Shown here piece after piece: positions 14,583 through 23,472 of a DNA stretch of 42,274 bases. How positions within the stretch are numbered: position 1 is the first letter of the stretch; every line of letters starts with the position of its first letter. The notes beneath the pieces were generated by a model that saw nothing but the letters and a program-made list of their open reading frames with translations, searched no databases and was not told the DNA's origin. The position numbers and the translations under genes are program-made. Source of the stretch: Ruminococcaceae bacterium UBA3751 (lineage in GTDB: Bacteria > Bacillota > Clostridia > Oscillospirales > Acutalibacteraceae); NCBI GenBank assembly GCA_002371215.1, contig DFGL01000035.1, forward strand, positions 1 through 42,274, written 5' to 3'.

Positions 14583-16394
14583 ATGAAGCATATAAGCTAT
14601 TTGCTTACAGCAGTAATAATTCTTATATCTCTCTGCTTACCCTTTGAAGTAACTGCTACAGAGGTCGGTGGAGTTATTACAAGATATGACCTTACAGTAG
14701 AGGAAATGACTACCAACGCATATTCCTATACTGAGCAAGCACTTAATTATGCAAAGGAAAATGCAACGGACAGTAACCCTATAACCGTAACTATTCCGTC
14801 AGGCACTTATAAGCTCAACGGATGTTTACATATCTACTCAAATACAAAGCTTGTTTTACAACCCGATACGGTTCTTATAAAGACCTCGTCAAGCGGTAAT
14901 ATGCTAAAAGCAGGAATTCAGACGGAATCAAATTACGGCTATGACGGATATAAGAATATTACCGTAAGCGGCGGCGTATGGGATGAAAATTTCAAAGGCG
15001 AATCCTGCGGAATGCGTTTTGCACATTGTTCAAACGTAACTCTTCAGAATTTAACTATTAAAAATAATAAGAATTCCCACCATCTTGAATTCGCTGCGGC
15101 AAATAATTTCAAGATACTTAATTGTACCTTTACCGGCTATAAGCGTTCAAACAGTGCGGACGGTATGGCTGTTCAGATTGATAATATCCATAATACCTCC
15201 CATTTTCCGTCTTACGCTTATTATGACGATACTCCGTGTAAAAACGTTACCGTTAAGGGATGTAAGTTTATTGACGTTTATTCGGGCGTCGGCTCATATT
15301 CAGGCGTTGCGGGAAGCTATTTCAGTAATATTGTTATTGAAAACAATTATTTTGAAAAGGTCAGGGATAAGGCGATTGCGCTTTTTAACGCAACAAAATC
15401 GTATATTAGATATAATAAAATAAAATATGCTACTATCGGCATTATTTTTGAATATTATCCGTCGGACGGCTCGTATAACAGACTCTTTGCGCCAAACTCT
15501 TCAACCGCTTCGCGCACTGTTAAATCAAATACAAAATGTACTATCAGCGATAACAGTATTACGGTTTATAAGTACGTAGGAAGAAGTAATTCCTCGGGTA
15601 TTGCCGTTTACGGAGGTGTGCTGAGCGATTCAAAGAAAAAATCGCTTGGCGTTTCAACCAATAACCTTCTTGTTAAAGAGCTTTTAATCAATAATAATAA
15701 AATCAAGGTTTCGGGATCAACCTCATCCGGATTGTGGCTTCAGTATATGTATAACAGCAACGTGCTTAATAATTCCGTATCCGCTTCGGGCTCAACGGGC
15801 GGCTATAACGGAGTGCTGATGTACCATTCAAGAGGAAATTACGTAAAGAGTAATAGAATCAGTAAGTTTAATAACTCCGTAATGCTTAAGAGCTATTCAA
15901 AAAAGAATGATTTTTATTCCAATAAGTTTAAAAATGCTTCAGGCTTCGGCGTATCGGTTGATAATACCTCCGGCGCCTATATAAATTACGGTAATTCCTT
16001 TAAAAAGAACGCCGCGGGGAAGGTTAATCTCAGGGGCAACGTTTACGGCTCCTTTGCCGCCCAGCTCAAAAGGCTTCGCGTTGAGGATAAGCAGCTTAAA
16101 TGGTTCCGCTATAAAGATGCGAGCGGCTACGTCGTTTACAGAAGCACGAAGAAAAAGAGCGGCTATAAAAAGCTGAAAACAGTTAAGGAAAAGCCCAAGT
16201 TTAAAACCGTTAAGGTTAAAAACGACAAGGGCGAAGAAGAGGAAATTCAAAAGGAAATCAAAAAAGACAGAAGCTTTACCGATAAAACTGCAAAAAAGGG
16301 CAAAAAGTACTACTATAAAATTATGGTATACAGAAAATATAAAGGCTCCTTTATCTACGGCAGCACAAGTAAACCCTTCAAAATTAAGTATTAG
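14583..16394 (+). CDS. Secreted right-handed parallel beta-helix protein with FN3-like C-terminus
   Basis: A 603-residue protein with a clear signal peptide (about residues 1-26, cleavage probable after ATA). Residues about 60-490 show the spaced N, I/V and short-turn pattern of pectate-lyase-like beta-helix coils (for example NVTLQNLTIKNNKNSHHLEF, NNYFEKVRDKAIALF). Such proteins bind or cleave polysaccharides, but I see no certain catalytic set. The last ~105 residues have the clostridial FN3-like pattern ('W...ASGYVVYRSTKKKSGYKK') with a strongly charged Lys/Glu insert near residue 540. No sortase motif, dockerin or S-layer domain is visible, so it is probably released or held by charge. 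GGAGG precedes the start. It is monocistronic, with its own promoter and terminator. Confidence 0.8.
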   Translation: MKHISYLLTAVIILISLCLPFEVTATEVGGVITRYDLTVEEMTTNAYSYTEQALNYAKENATDSNPITVTIPSGTYKLNGCLHIYSNTKLVLQPDTVLIKTSSSGNMLKAGIQTESNYGYDGYKNITVSGGVWDENFKGESCGMRFAHCSNVTLQNLTIKNNKNSHHLEFAAANNFKILNCTFTGYKRSNSADGMAVQIDNIHNTSHFPSYAYYDDTPCKNVTVKGCKFIDVYSGVGSYSGVAGSYFSNIVIENNYFEKVRDKAIALFNATKSYIRYNKIKYATIGIIFEYYPSDGSYNRLFAPNSSTASRTVKSNTKCTISDNSITVYKYVGRSNSSGIAVYGGVLSDSKKKSLGVSTNNLLVKELLINNNKIKVSGSTSSGLWLQYMYNSNVLNNSVSASGSTGGYNGVLMYHSRGNYVKSNRISKFNNSVMLKSYSKKNDFYSNKFKNASGFGVSVDNTSGAYINYGNSFKKNAAGKVNLRGNVYGSFAAQLKRLRVEDKQLKWFRYKDASGYVVYRSTKKKSGYKKLKTVKEKPKFKTVKVKNDKGEEEEIQKEIKKDRSFTDKTAKKGKKYYYKIMVYRKYKGSFIYGSTSKPFKIKY

Positions 16395-16411
16395 TACAAA
16401 TATCAGTACAG

Positions 16412-16440
16412 TAAAGAGAGCATTTGCTCTCTTTATTTAT
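16412..16440 (+). terminator. Terminator of the beta-helix gene
   Basis: TAAAGAGAGC (16412-16421) pairs with GCTCTCTTTA (16426-16435) around a four-base loop, followed by a T-rich tract. It separates the beta-helix gene from the ligA operon. Confidence 0.85.
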
Positions 16441-16447
16441 TTTATTA

Positions 16448-16476
16448 TTGAATATATATTATTATAGTGATATAAT
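16448..16476 (+). promoter_or_regulatory. Extended -10 promoter of the ligA operon
   Basis: TTGAAT (16448-16453) and TATAAT (16471-16476) are 17 bases apart, with a TGn extension (16468-16470) directly before the -10 box. The leader to the ATG at 16506 is about 23 bases. Confidence 0.65.
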
Positions 16477-16505
16477 ACTAATAACTATGTTTAGGTGTGA
16501 TTTAT

Positions 16506-18479
16506 ATGAATATTAAAGAACAAATTGAAGAACTGAGAAGAACGTTAAAATATCATTCTGACAGGTATTATAACGACGATTCGCCCGAGATTGAGGACTA
16601 TGAGTACGATATGATGATGCGCGAGCTCAAGGCGCTTGAGGAGGCTCATCCGGAATACGACTCTCCTGATTCTCCTACTAAAAGAGTAGGCGGTAAGGCG
16701 GATAATTCCTTCGAGAGCGTTGCTCATACAGTCAGAATGGAAAGTCTTCAGGACGCCTTTTCAAAAGAAGAAATATTTGATTTTGATAAGCGCGTTTGCG
16801 ATGCCGTAAGCGGCGTTCACTATGTTGTTGAACCAAAAATCGACGGGCTTTCGGTTTCGCTTGAATACGTTAACGGCGAATTTTTCCGCGGCTCAACGAG
16901 AGGCGACGGTGATACGGGCGAGGACGTAAGCGGCAATTTAAGAGTTATCAGAAATATTCCCCTTAAGCTAACCAGGGCGCTCCCTTATATTGAAGTCAGG
17001 GGCGAGGTGTATATGCCTAAAAAGAGCTTTAATCGTGTTGTTGACAGACAGTTGATTAACGGTGAAAAGCCCTTTAAAAACCCGCGAAACGCTGCAGCGG
17101 GCTCACTGAGGCAGAAGGACAGCGTTGTAACCGCTTCGCGCGGACTTGATATCTTTGTTTTCAACGTTCAGCAGGTTGAGGGGGCGGAGCTTACCTCTCA
17201 TAAGCAAAGCCTTGATTTTCTTAAAGAGCTCGGTTTTAACACAATTCCTTTCTATACCCGTGTTGACAGTATTGAGGAGGCATTCTCCTGTGTTGAAAAA
17301 ATCGGCGAACAACGCGGAGAGCTTGAGTTTGATATTGACGGCGCCGTTATTAAGGTGGATGATTTTGACGACAGAGAGCAGCTCGGCTCAACCTCAAAGT
17401 TTCCAAAATGGGCTGTTGCTTTTAAATATCCTCCCGAGGAAAAGCAAACCGAACTTGTGGATATAGAAATGGCTGTTGGAAGAACGGGAGTACTTACTCC
17501 TACCGCCGTATTGAATCCCGTTCACCTTGCGGGTACAACCGTTTCCCGCGCAACCCTTCATAATCAGGACTTCATTAATGAAAAAGGCGTAAATATCGGC
17601 GATATTGTTACCGTTCGTAAGGCGGGCGATATTATCCCCGAGGTGCTCTGCGTTAATGAAAAGAGAAGCAACGGCAATTTTTTATTCCCGTCTGTTTGTC
17701 CGTCATGCGGCGAGCCCGTTTACAGAGAAGAGGGAGAGGCGGCAATCCGCTGCATTAATCCCGAATGTCCTGCTCAGCTTTTGAGAAATTTAATCCATTT
17801 CTGTTCAAGGGACGCTATGGATATAGAGGGGCTCGGTCCTTCAATTCTTGAAACCTTTGTTGATAACGGTTTTATTGAAAAAACCTCTGATATATATCAT
17901 CTTGATGAAAACGAAATCGCAAAGCTTGAGGGCTTTAAGGAAACCAGCGCCAACAATATAATTACAAGCGTTGAAAATTCCAAACAAAACGACCTTGGAA
18001 AGCTCCTTTTTGCTCTCGGTATTCGTCATATCGGCGCAAAGGCTGCAAAACTTCTTGCGGATAAGTTTCATAATATCGACAATATTATGAACGCCTCCGT
18101 TGAGGATATTCTGACAATTGACGGCTACGGTGCAATTATGGCAGAGGCGGTTGTTGATTTCTTCTCCGGCGACAGCGCAAAGCAGCTGATTGACGAGCTC
18201 AGAGCCGTAGGAGTTAATATGGAGAGCGAGTCAATCGTTAAGGACAATCGCTTTGAGGGAATGACTTTCGTTTTAACGGGCACTCTTGAGCATTATAAGC
18301 GTAGCGAAGCGTCCGCTATTATTGAATCAATGGGCGGCAAAACCTCGTCAAACGTTTCAAAAAAGACCTCGTACGTTCTTTCAGGCGAGGCTTCGGGCTC
18401 AAAGCTTGATAAGGCAAATGCGCTCGGAATTCCCGTAATCAGCGAGGCAGAGTTTGAGGAAATGATTAAGGATGAATAA
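16506..18479 (+). CDS. ligA: NAD-dependent DNA ligase LigA
   Basis: A 657-residue bacterial DNA ligase that joins nicks in replication and repair using NAD. The order is complete: Ia domain, adenylation domain with nucleophile K111 in PKIDG, OB fold, four-cysteine zinc finger (C398, C401, C416, C421), helix-hairpin-helix repeats around 430-570, and a C-terminal BRCT domain (about 580-655, with FVLTGTL). The start is the ATG at 16506, with AGGTG (16493-16497) eight bases upstream; a GTG three codons earlier overlaps that site. It opens a long operon of tightly packed genes. In many bacteria ligA follows pcrA, which is not present in this window. Confidence 0.96.
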   Translation: MNIKEQIEELRRTLKYHSDRYYNDDSPEIEDYEYDMMMRELKALEEAHPEYDSPDSPTKRVGGKADNSFESVAHTVRMESLQDAFSKEEIFDFDKRVCDAVSGVHYVVEPKIDGLSVSLEYVNGEFFRGSTRGDGDTGEDVSGNLRVIRNIPLKLTRALPYIEVRGEVYMPKKSFNRVVDRQLINGEKPFKNPRNAAAGSLRQKDSVVTASRGLDIFVFNVQQVEGAELTSHKQSLDFLKELGFNTIPFYTRVDSIEEAFSCVEKIGEQRGELEFDIDGAVIKVDDFDDREQLGSTSKFPKWAVAFKYPPEEKQTELVDIEMAVGRTGVLTPTAVLNPVHLAGTTVSRATLHNQDFINEKGVNIGDIVTVRKAGDIIPEVLCVNEKRSNGNFLFPSVCPSCGEPVYREEGEAAIRCINPECPAQLLRNLIHFCSRDAMDIEGLGPSILETFVDNGFIEKTSDIYHLDENEIAKLEGFKETSANNIITSVENSKQNDLGKLLFALGIRHIGAKAAKLLADKFHNIDNIMNASVEDILTIDGYGAIMAEAVVDFFSGDSAKQLIDELRAVGVNMESESIVKDNRFEGMTFVLTGTLEHYKRSEASAIIESMGGKTSSNVSKKTSYVLSGEASGSKLDKANALGIPVISEAEFEEMIKDE

Positions 18480-19305
18480 TTATCTGAAAAAACAAAAGCT
18501 CTTGAAGCGGATAAGGAACGTCTCTCTTTTTGTAACGCTTGCCGCCGTGCTTGTATTTATAGGAATTCAGCCATTTATCGTTGAAGCCTTCGGCAGCGAT
18601 ACTGTATTTCAGTATGTGATTTTTATTCTCGTTGCTTTATCGCTCGGTATACTGTTCTTTTATGAAAGCAGGTACTCAAAAAGTGAAAAGTATATTGAGG
18701 ACGCTATGCTTGAAATCAATGACGCTGGATACTATTATACCGCAAGGAAAGAGAGTAATCCCGAATGCTTTGCTGAAAAAGTTAAATCGGATTTAATCGC
18801 TTCGGGCTATAAGCTTAAAGAAAACGTAACCGCTCTTGAACTTGATTTTGATTATTCGGCGGTTAAGGGGAGCGAGTATCTCTATCTTGTAACGCTTGAT
18901 AATGTTGACAGAAACGACGTTATCGCTTATATTGACAGCGCAATTTACGATTTAACCTCGGTTAAAATGCGCTCAAAGGGAAACGGCGTTATTGTGTTTG
19001 TATGCAATAATGCAAACGCTGAAGCGATAGCGCTTTCAAAATCCGTTAAGCGTATTTTCAGCGGAAAGAGAGTCCTTAAAATAGGCATGGCCATTGCGGA
19101 AACGGAAAGTTCTAAGGTGTATTTCCGCGGAAATGAGGCGGGAGTTATTCAGAAGCTCGTTGCCGCTTTCGTAATGGACTGCGAGCTTCCGATTGATAAG
19201 AAATACATAGGTGAAGAAAAACTTCCTTTTCAGATTGAACTTGAAAACAACCATAAGGATTTTAACCTTAAGGACTTTAAAGAAGGAAAGTATTACGAAA
19301 GGTAA
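18472..19305 (+). CDS. Hypothetical two-helix membrane protein between ligA and murD
   Basis: A 277-residue protein I do not recognise. A short basic N-terminus is followed by two membrane segments (about residues 17-35 and 45-63) separated by a short loop. The remaining ~210 residues are hydrophilic and look like a folded cytosolic alpha/beta domain, with strands such as LYLVTLDNV and GVIVFVCNN. No catalytic motif is evident. Its ATG overlaps the end of ligA by eight bases (ATGAATAA), and murD starts eight bases after its stop, so it is certainly part of the operon and is probably translationally coupled to ligA. The location beside replication and wall genes is suggestive only. Confidence 0.75.
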   Translation: MNNYLKKQKLLKRIRNVSLFVTLAAVLVFIGIQPFIVEAFGSDTVFQYVIFILVALSLGILFFYESRYSKSEKYIEDAMLEINDAGYYYTARKESNPECFAEKVKSDLIASGYKLKENVTALELDFDYSAVKGSEYLYLVTLDNVDRNDVIAYIDSAIYDLTSVKMRSKGNGVIVFVCNNANAEAIALSKSVKRIFSGKRVLKIGMAIAETESSKVYFRGNEAGVIQKLVAAFVMDCELPIDKKYIGEEKLPFQIELENNHKDFNLKDFKEGKYYER

Positions 19306-19313
19306 TTTTAGAT

Positions 19314-20744
19314 ATGACAGCAGCAGAAAAATATCTTGAAACGATTAAAGGAAAAAAAGTCGCTTTTGTAGGTATGGGCGTTGCAAATACTCCGTGCGCG
19401 GAGTTTCTTGCAAAAAACGGAATTTCCGTTTATGCCTGCGATAAAAGGGATAAGGAATATATCGGAAAGGAGGTTTGCGAAAGGCTTGAAAGTCTCGGCG
19501 TAACCTTCTCCCTCGGAGAGAATTATCTCGATATCCTGCCCGATATGGACGTCGTTTTCCGTTCTCACGGTATTCTTCCTTTTCAGAATCCGTGGGTTGG
19601 GGAATGTATTTCCCGCGGACAGACTGTTACAACGGAAATGGAAGTGTTCTTTAAATACTGCCCGTGCAAAATAATTGCCGTAACCGGCTCTAACGGTAAA
19701 ACGACTACAACGACTCTTATAGCTAAAATGCTTGAAAAAGAGGGGAAGAGGGTTTTTCTCGGCGGTAATATCGGCAAGGCGCTTATGCCCTGCCTTGAGG
19801 AGATAACAAAGAACGATATCGCAGTCGTTGAGCTTTCCTCCTTCCAGCTCCTCACTATGGGAAATATGAAGAATAAGCCCGATATAGCAGTCGTTACGAA
19901 TATTGAAAGCACTCATCTTGACCACCACGTTAACCTTGATGAATACGTTGATTCAAAGCGGAATGTTCTGATTTATCAGAATTCAGAGCAGAGAACGGTG
20001 CTCAATGCTGACTGCGATTATTCAATAAAGAACTCAGTTTACCACGATATGCGCTACGACGTCAGGGGTAAGTATTATGAATTTTCTATTCAGCACCCCG
20101 TTGAAAACGGCGCCTATCTTGAAAGGGAAACGGGCAATATTTATTTTGCCGAAAACGGCGAAAAAACGCTCGTTATGAATAAAAGCGATATAAGAATCCC
20201 CGGCGAGCATAATATTGAGAATTTCTGTACCGCAATTTCTGCCGTATGGGGTCTTGTAAGCGCCGAAACTATAAAATATATAGCTAATACGTTCTGCGGC
20301 GTGGAACACAGAATTGAATTTGTCCGCGAATATAAGGGCGTAAGATATTATAACGACAGTATCGCAACCTCGCCTTCGCGAGTTATCAGCGGGCTTAAGG
20401 CGTTTGGCGAAAAAATTATCGTTATTATGGGCGGCTCAGATAAGGGTAACGATATGAGCGAAATGGTGCCGTATATTCTGAAGTACGTTAAACTTCTCAT
20501 ATTAAACGGCGCAACTGCCGAAAAAATATATAATACCGTAGTTAATGACAAAAACTATGAAAACAGCGGGCTTAGAATTATCCGTAAGGAAACTATGCAG
20601 GAAGCGCTTCTTGCCGCTAAAGAGAACGCCGTGTCTGGCGATATTGTTTCCCTTTGTCCCGCTTGTCCTGCCTTTGACCAGTTCAAAACCTTTGAATACA
20701 GGGGCAGGGAGTTTAAAAAATTAGTAAACGAATTTGAGGATTGA
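19314..20744 (+). CDS. murD: UDP-N-acetylmuramoylalanine--D-glutamate ligase MurD
   Basis: A 476-residue Mur ligase that adds D-glutamate to UDP-MurNAc-L-Ala in peptidoglycan precursor synthesis in the cytosol. The N-terminal Rossmann-like part has GMGVANTPCAEFLAKNG (20-36). The ATP-binding loop GSNGKTTTTT lies at about 125-134, and the C-terminal domain carries MGGSDKGNDM and the late LSLCPACPAFDQF-like segment, where MurD normally reads LSPACASFDMF. Length matches the family. It is outside the usual division and cell-wall (dcw) cluster and sits in the ligA operon. The M42 peptidase gene follows with only a couple of bases between stop and start. Confidence 0.93.
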   Translation: MTAAEKYLETIKGKKVAFVGMGVANTPCAEFLAKNGISVYACDKRDKEYIGKEVCERLESLGVTFSLGENYLDILPDMDVVFRSHGILPFQNPWVGECISRGQTVTTEMEVFFKYCPCKIIAVTGSNGKTTTTTLIAKMLEKEGKRVFLGGNIGKALMPCLEEITKNDIAVVELSSFQLLTMGNMKNKPDIAVVTNIESTHLDHHVNLDEYVDSKRNVLIYQNSEQRTVLNADCDYSIKNSVYHDMRYDVRGKYYEFSIQHPVENGAYLERETGNIYFAENGEKTLVMNKSDIRIPGEHNIENFCTAISAVWGLVSAETIKYIANTFCGVEHRIEFVREYKGVRYYNDSIATSPSRVISGLKAFGEKIIVIMGGSDKGNDMSEMVPYILKYVKLLILNGATAEKIYNTVVNDKNYENSGLRIIRKETMQEALLAAKENAVSGDIVSLCPACPAFDQFKTFEYRGREFKKLVNEFED

Positions 20745-20746
20745 TT

Positions 20747-21763
20747 ATGAATACAGAGAAATTGCTTTATAAGCTTACAAATACAGTCGGCGTAAGCGGC
20801 GCAGAGGAAAATGTAACTGCTCTCTTGTGCGAAATGCTTAAGCCGTACGGAGAGGTAAGCGTCGACGGTATGAATAACGTTTTTTGTACCTTCGGGGAGG
20901 GATATCACTTTCTTCTTGACGCTCACCTTGATGAAATCGGGCTTATCGTAAAATCGATAAGCGACGACGGATTTTTAAAGGTGGATAAATGCGGCGGAAT
21001 TGACGCGAGAATGCTCCTCGGCTATGAGGTTGACGTTTGGGGAAAGGAAAGACTTTTCGGCGTTATATCAACTCTTCCGCCTCATCTCCAGAATGATGAC
21101 GACAATAAACCGCCTAAGTTTGAGGATGTTTCAATAGATATCGGTATGACTAAAAAGGAAGCTGAGGCGCTCGTTTCCCCCGGGGACAGAGTGACCTTCA
21201 GGCGTAATTTTACAAAACTTCTCGGCAATCAGCTTTCAAGCTCTGTTCTTGACGACAGAAGCGGCGTTGCCTCAATTATCCTCGCGCTTGATATGCTTAA
21301 AAATACTGACGCCAAGGTAACCGTTATGTTTTCCTCTCAGGAGGAGGTGGGTGTCCGCGGCGCAAGCGTCGGACCTTATGCAAAAAACGTTGACGAGGCT
21401 ATCGCCGTTGACGTTTCCTTCGGCTGGACACCGTTTTGTAAAAAGAGCGATTGCGGAGAAATAGGCAATGGCCCAATGATAGGCTTCTCGCCTATTCTTG
21501 ATAAGAAAATGAGTAATGCCCTCGTTAGCGTTGCGGAGAAAAACGGTATTCCGTACCAAAAGGAAATTATGGGCGGCGGTCACACGGGAACCAACGCCGA
21601 TACTATTACCGTAAGCGAAAGCGGAATAAAAACCGCTCTGATTTCAATTCCGGAAAAATATATGCATTCTCCAATAGAGGTTGTAGATATAACGGACGTT
21701 GAAAATACTGCGCGCTTGATTGCAGAATACGTTAAAGAAAGGGCGGGTGAGGTCAATGCTTAA
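20747..21763 (+). CDS. M42 family metallopeptidase (first of two)
   Basis: A 338-residue cytosolic di-zinc aminopeptidase or cellulase-M-like enzyme of family M42. Metal and catalytic candidates are all present: H60 (DAHLDEIG), D169/D170 (VLDDRSG), E199/E200 (SSQEEVG), D222 (AVDVSF) and H307 (YMHSP). Family members trim peptides in the cytosol, often as large tetrahedral dodecamers. The start at 20747 follows TGAGGA by six bases; a TTG two codons earlier overlaps the murD stop. It overlaps the second M42 gene by eight bases (ATGCTTAA). Substrate choice cannot be told from the sequence; tandem M42 genes in clostridia usually encode enzymes with different residue preference. Confidence 0.9.
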   Translation: MNTEKLLYKLTNTVGVSGAEENVTALLCEMLKPYGEVSVDGMNNVFCTFGEGYHFLLDAHLDEIGLIVKSISDDGFLKVDKCGGIDARMLLGYEVDVWGKERLFGVISTLPPHLQNDDDNKPPKFEDVSIDIGMTKKEAEALVSPGDRVTFRRNFTKLLGNQLSSSVLDDRSGVASIILALDMLKNTDAKVTVMFSSQEEVGVRGASVGPYAKNVDEAIAVDVSFGWTPFCKKSDCGEIGNGPMIGFSPILDKKMSNALVSVAEKNGIPYQKEIMGGGHTGTNADTITVSESGIKTALISIPEKYMHSPIEVVDITDVENTARLIAEYVKERAGEVNA

Positions 21764-22760
21764 GGATTTATGCCTTTTAAACGGTACCTCGGGCGATGAG
21801 GATTCCGTTCGTAAGTATATAATTGAAAAAATCAAGCCTTACTGTACCTATGAGGTAGACGCTCTCGGCTCAATAATTGCTTTTAAAAAAGGGAAGAAAA
21901 CCCCCTCAAAAAAAGTCAGCATTAACGCTCATATGGACGAGGTAGGCTTTATAGTAACCGGAATTACCGATGAAGGATACCTCCGCTTCAGTACGGTTGG
22001 CAGTATAGACAGCAGAGTTTGTATGGACAGAGTTGTTACAATAGGTAACGGCATTAAGGGCGTTATCGGTGATAAGGCATACCACCTTCTTGAAGAAAGC
22101 GAAAAGAAAACCTGTCCGAAAACGGATAAGCTTCTTATAGATATCGGCGCCTCGTCAAAAGAAGATGCTGAAAAGGCGGTTTCTCTCGGCGATTTCGTAT
22201 ATTTTGACAGTGATTATCGCGAGTTCGGAAACGGTTTTATAAATGCAAAGGCGCTTGATGACAGAATCGGCTGTATGCTTATGATAGAACTTATTCAGAG
22301 CGAGCTTGAATATGATACTTATTTTTGCTTTAACGTTCAGGAGGAGGTTGGGCTTCGCGGCTCAAAATGTACATCGTATTCAGTACAGGCGGACGTGGCA
22401 GTCATTCTTGAGAGTACAACCGCTGCCGACTTTGACGGTGTCAGCGGCGCGGACAGAGTTTGCGTATTAGGCGACGGTCCCGTTGTTTCGTTTATGGACA
22501 GAAGAACTATTTATAATAAAGAGCTGTATAAGCTTGCTATGGATACGGCTAAAGATAATAATATTCCCGTACAGACTAAAACCGCAATTGCAGGCGGTAA
22601 CGACGCGGGCGCAATTCAGCAGAGCGGAAAGGGAGCGCGCGTTATGGCAATCTCCGTTCCGAGCAGGTATATCCATTCCGCCTCAAGCGTTGTAAAATAC
22701 AGCGATATTGAAAACACAAGAAAACTTTTAAAGGCGCTTTTAACTAAGATTTATGATTGA
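21756..22760 (+). CDS. M42 family metallopeptidase (second of two)
   Basis: A 334-residue paralogue of the preceding gene. Metal and catalytic candidates are H59 (NAHMDEVG), D168 (ALDDRIG), E196/E197 (VQEEVG), E219 in place of the aspartate seen in the first copy (VILEST), and H307 (YIHSA). The Asp-to-Glu difference at the metal site and divergence throughout argue for a distinct substrate range and not a recent duplication. The start is taken at ATG 21756, eight bases inside the end of the first M42 gene; the ribosome site is weak (GGGTGAGG immediately upstream), so translation probably depends on coupling. The GNAT-like gene follows, again with an eight-base overlap. Confidence 0.9.
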   Translation: MLKDLCLLNGTSGDEDSVRKYIIEKIKPYCTYEVDALGSIIAFKKGKKTPSKKVSINAHMDEVGFIVTGITDEGYLRFSTVGSIDSRVCMDRVVTIGNGIKGVIGDKAYHLLEESEKKTCPKTDKLLIDIGASSKEDAEKAVSLGDFVYFDSDYREFGNGFINAKALDDRIGCMLMIELIQSELEYDTYFCFNVQEEVGLRGSKCTSYSVQADVAVILESTTAADFDGVSGADRVCVLGDGPVVSFMDRRTIYNKELYKLAMDTAKDNNIPVQTKTAIAGGNDAGAIQQSGKGARVMAISVPSRYIHSASSVVKYSDIENTRKLLKALLTKIYD

Positions 22761-23472
22761 ACGAATTGAAAATGTAAACGGCTTTGATTTATGGGAAAAG
22801 CGTGATTTGTTTACCGTAAGAATACTTGCTCTGTTAAAATCCTATGGGTGTAAATATCAGTTTGCAACGTTTTACAGGCAGGTTATTGACGGAAAAACCA
22901 CAGCCATACTCTCAAAGCTCGATAATGATTTTACCCTCTCCGTAGCGGACGGCTTTGATAATGAGGAATTAGTCCGTTTTTTCTGTGTAACGGGGTATAA
23001 TTCAATACTGTCTTCCTCTGACTTTATTCTCAGCCCGCGCTATGATGAGGGCGAGATTATGGAGTCGATAGTTAAGCGCGAGCCTGCTGTCGGAAAATAT
23101 GAAATTGACGAATATCCCAAGCTTATGGACTTGTTCAATTTTGTTGATTACGACGAGCAGGATTTTAAGGCGTGGTACGTTGATATAAGCCACAGAGTGC
23201 GCCATAAAACCGCGAAGGCGTATACTCTTAACGTTGACGGTACAACTATTTCCTCGGGAATACTCTCCTCAATAATTGATGGCTACAGTATTTTAACCGC
23301 AGTAAGAACGGAGGATGCGTTCAGGAAGATGGGCTACGGCTCAGCGCTCGTTTCGTACATATGCTGCGACGTTAAGGGCACGGTTTATATAATGTGCGAC
23401 AGCAAAAAAAACGAGCTTTTTTATTCCAAACTCGGATTTACAAAAACTGAAAAATGGAGAATGTATAAATGA
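22753..23472 (+). CDS. GNAT-like N-acetyltransferase
   Basis: A 239-residue protein. The C-terminal half is a GNAT fold: a central strand and turn (SILTAVRTEDAFRKMGYGSALVSY, with RKMGYGSAL as the acetyl-CoA pyrophosphate loop, about residues 193-201), then a strand and the typical late Y-x-K-L-G-F segment (YSKLGF, about 226-231). The N-terminal half is unlike common GNATs and may bind a specific substrate. The substrate is unknown. The ATG overlaps the M42 stop by eight bases (ATGATTGA), and the stop overlaps the next start by four, so the gene is tightly coupled on both sides. Confidence 0.75.
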   Translation: MIERIENVNGFDLWEKRDLFTVRILALLKSYGCKYQFATFYRQVIDGKTTAILSKLDNDFTLSVADGFDNEELVRFFCVTGYNSILSSSDFILSPRYDEGEIMESIVKREPAVGKYEIDEYPKLMDLFNFVDYDEQDFKAWYVDISHRVRHKTAKAYTLNVDGTTISSGILSSIIDGYSILTAVRTEDAFRKMGYGSALVSYICCDVKGTVYIMCDSKKNELFYSKLGFTKTEKWRMYK

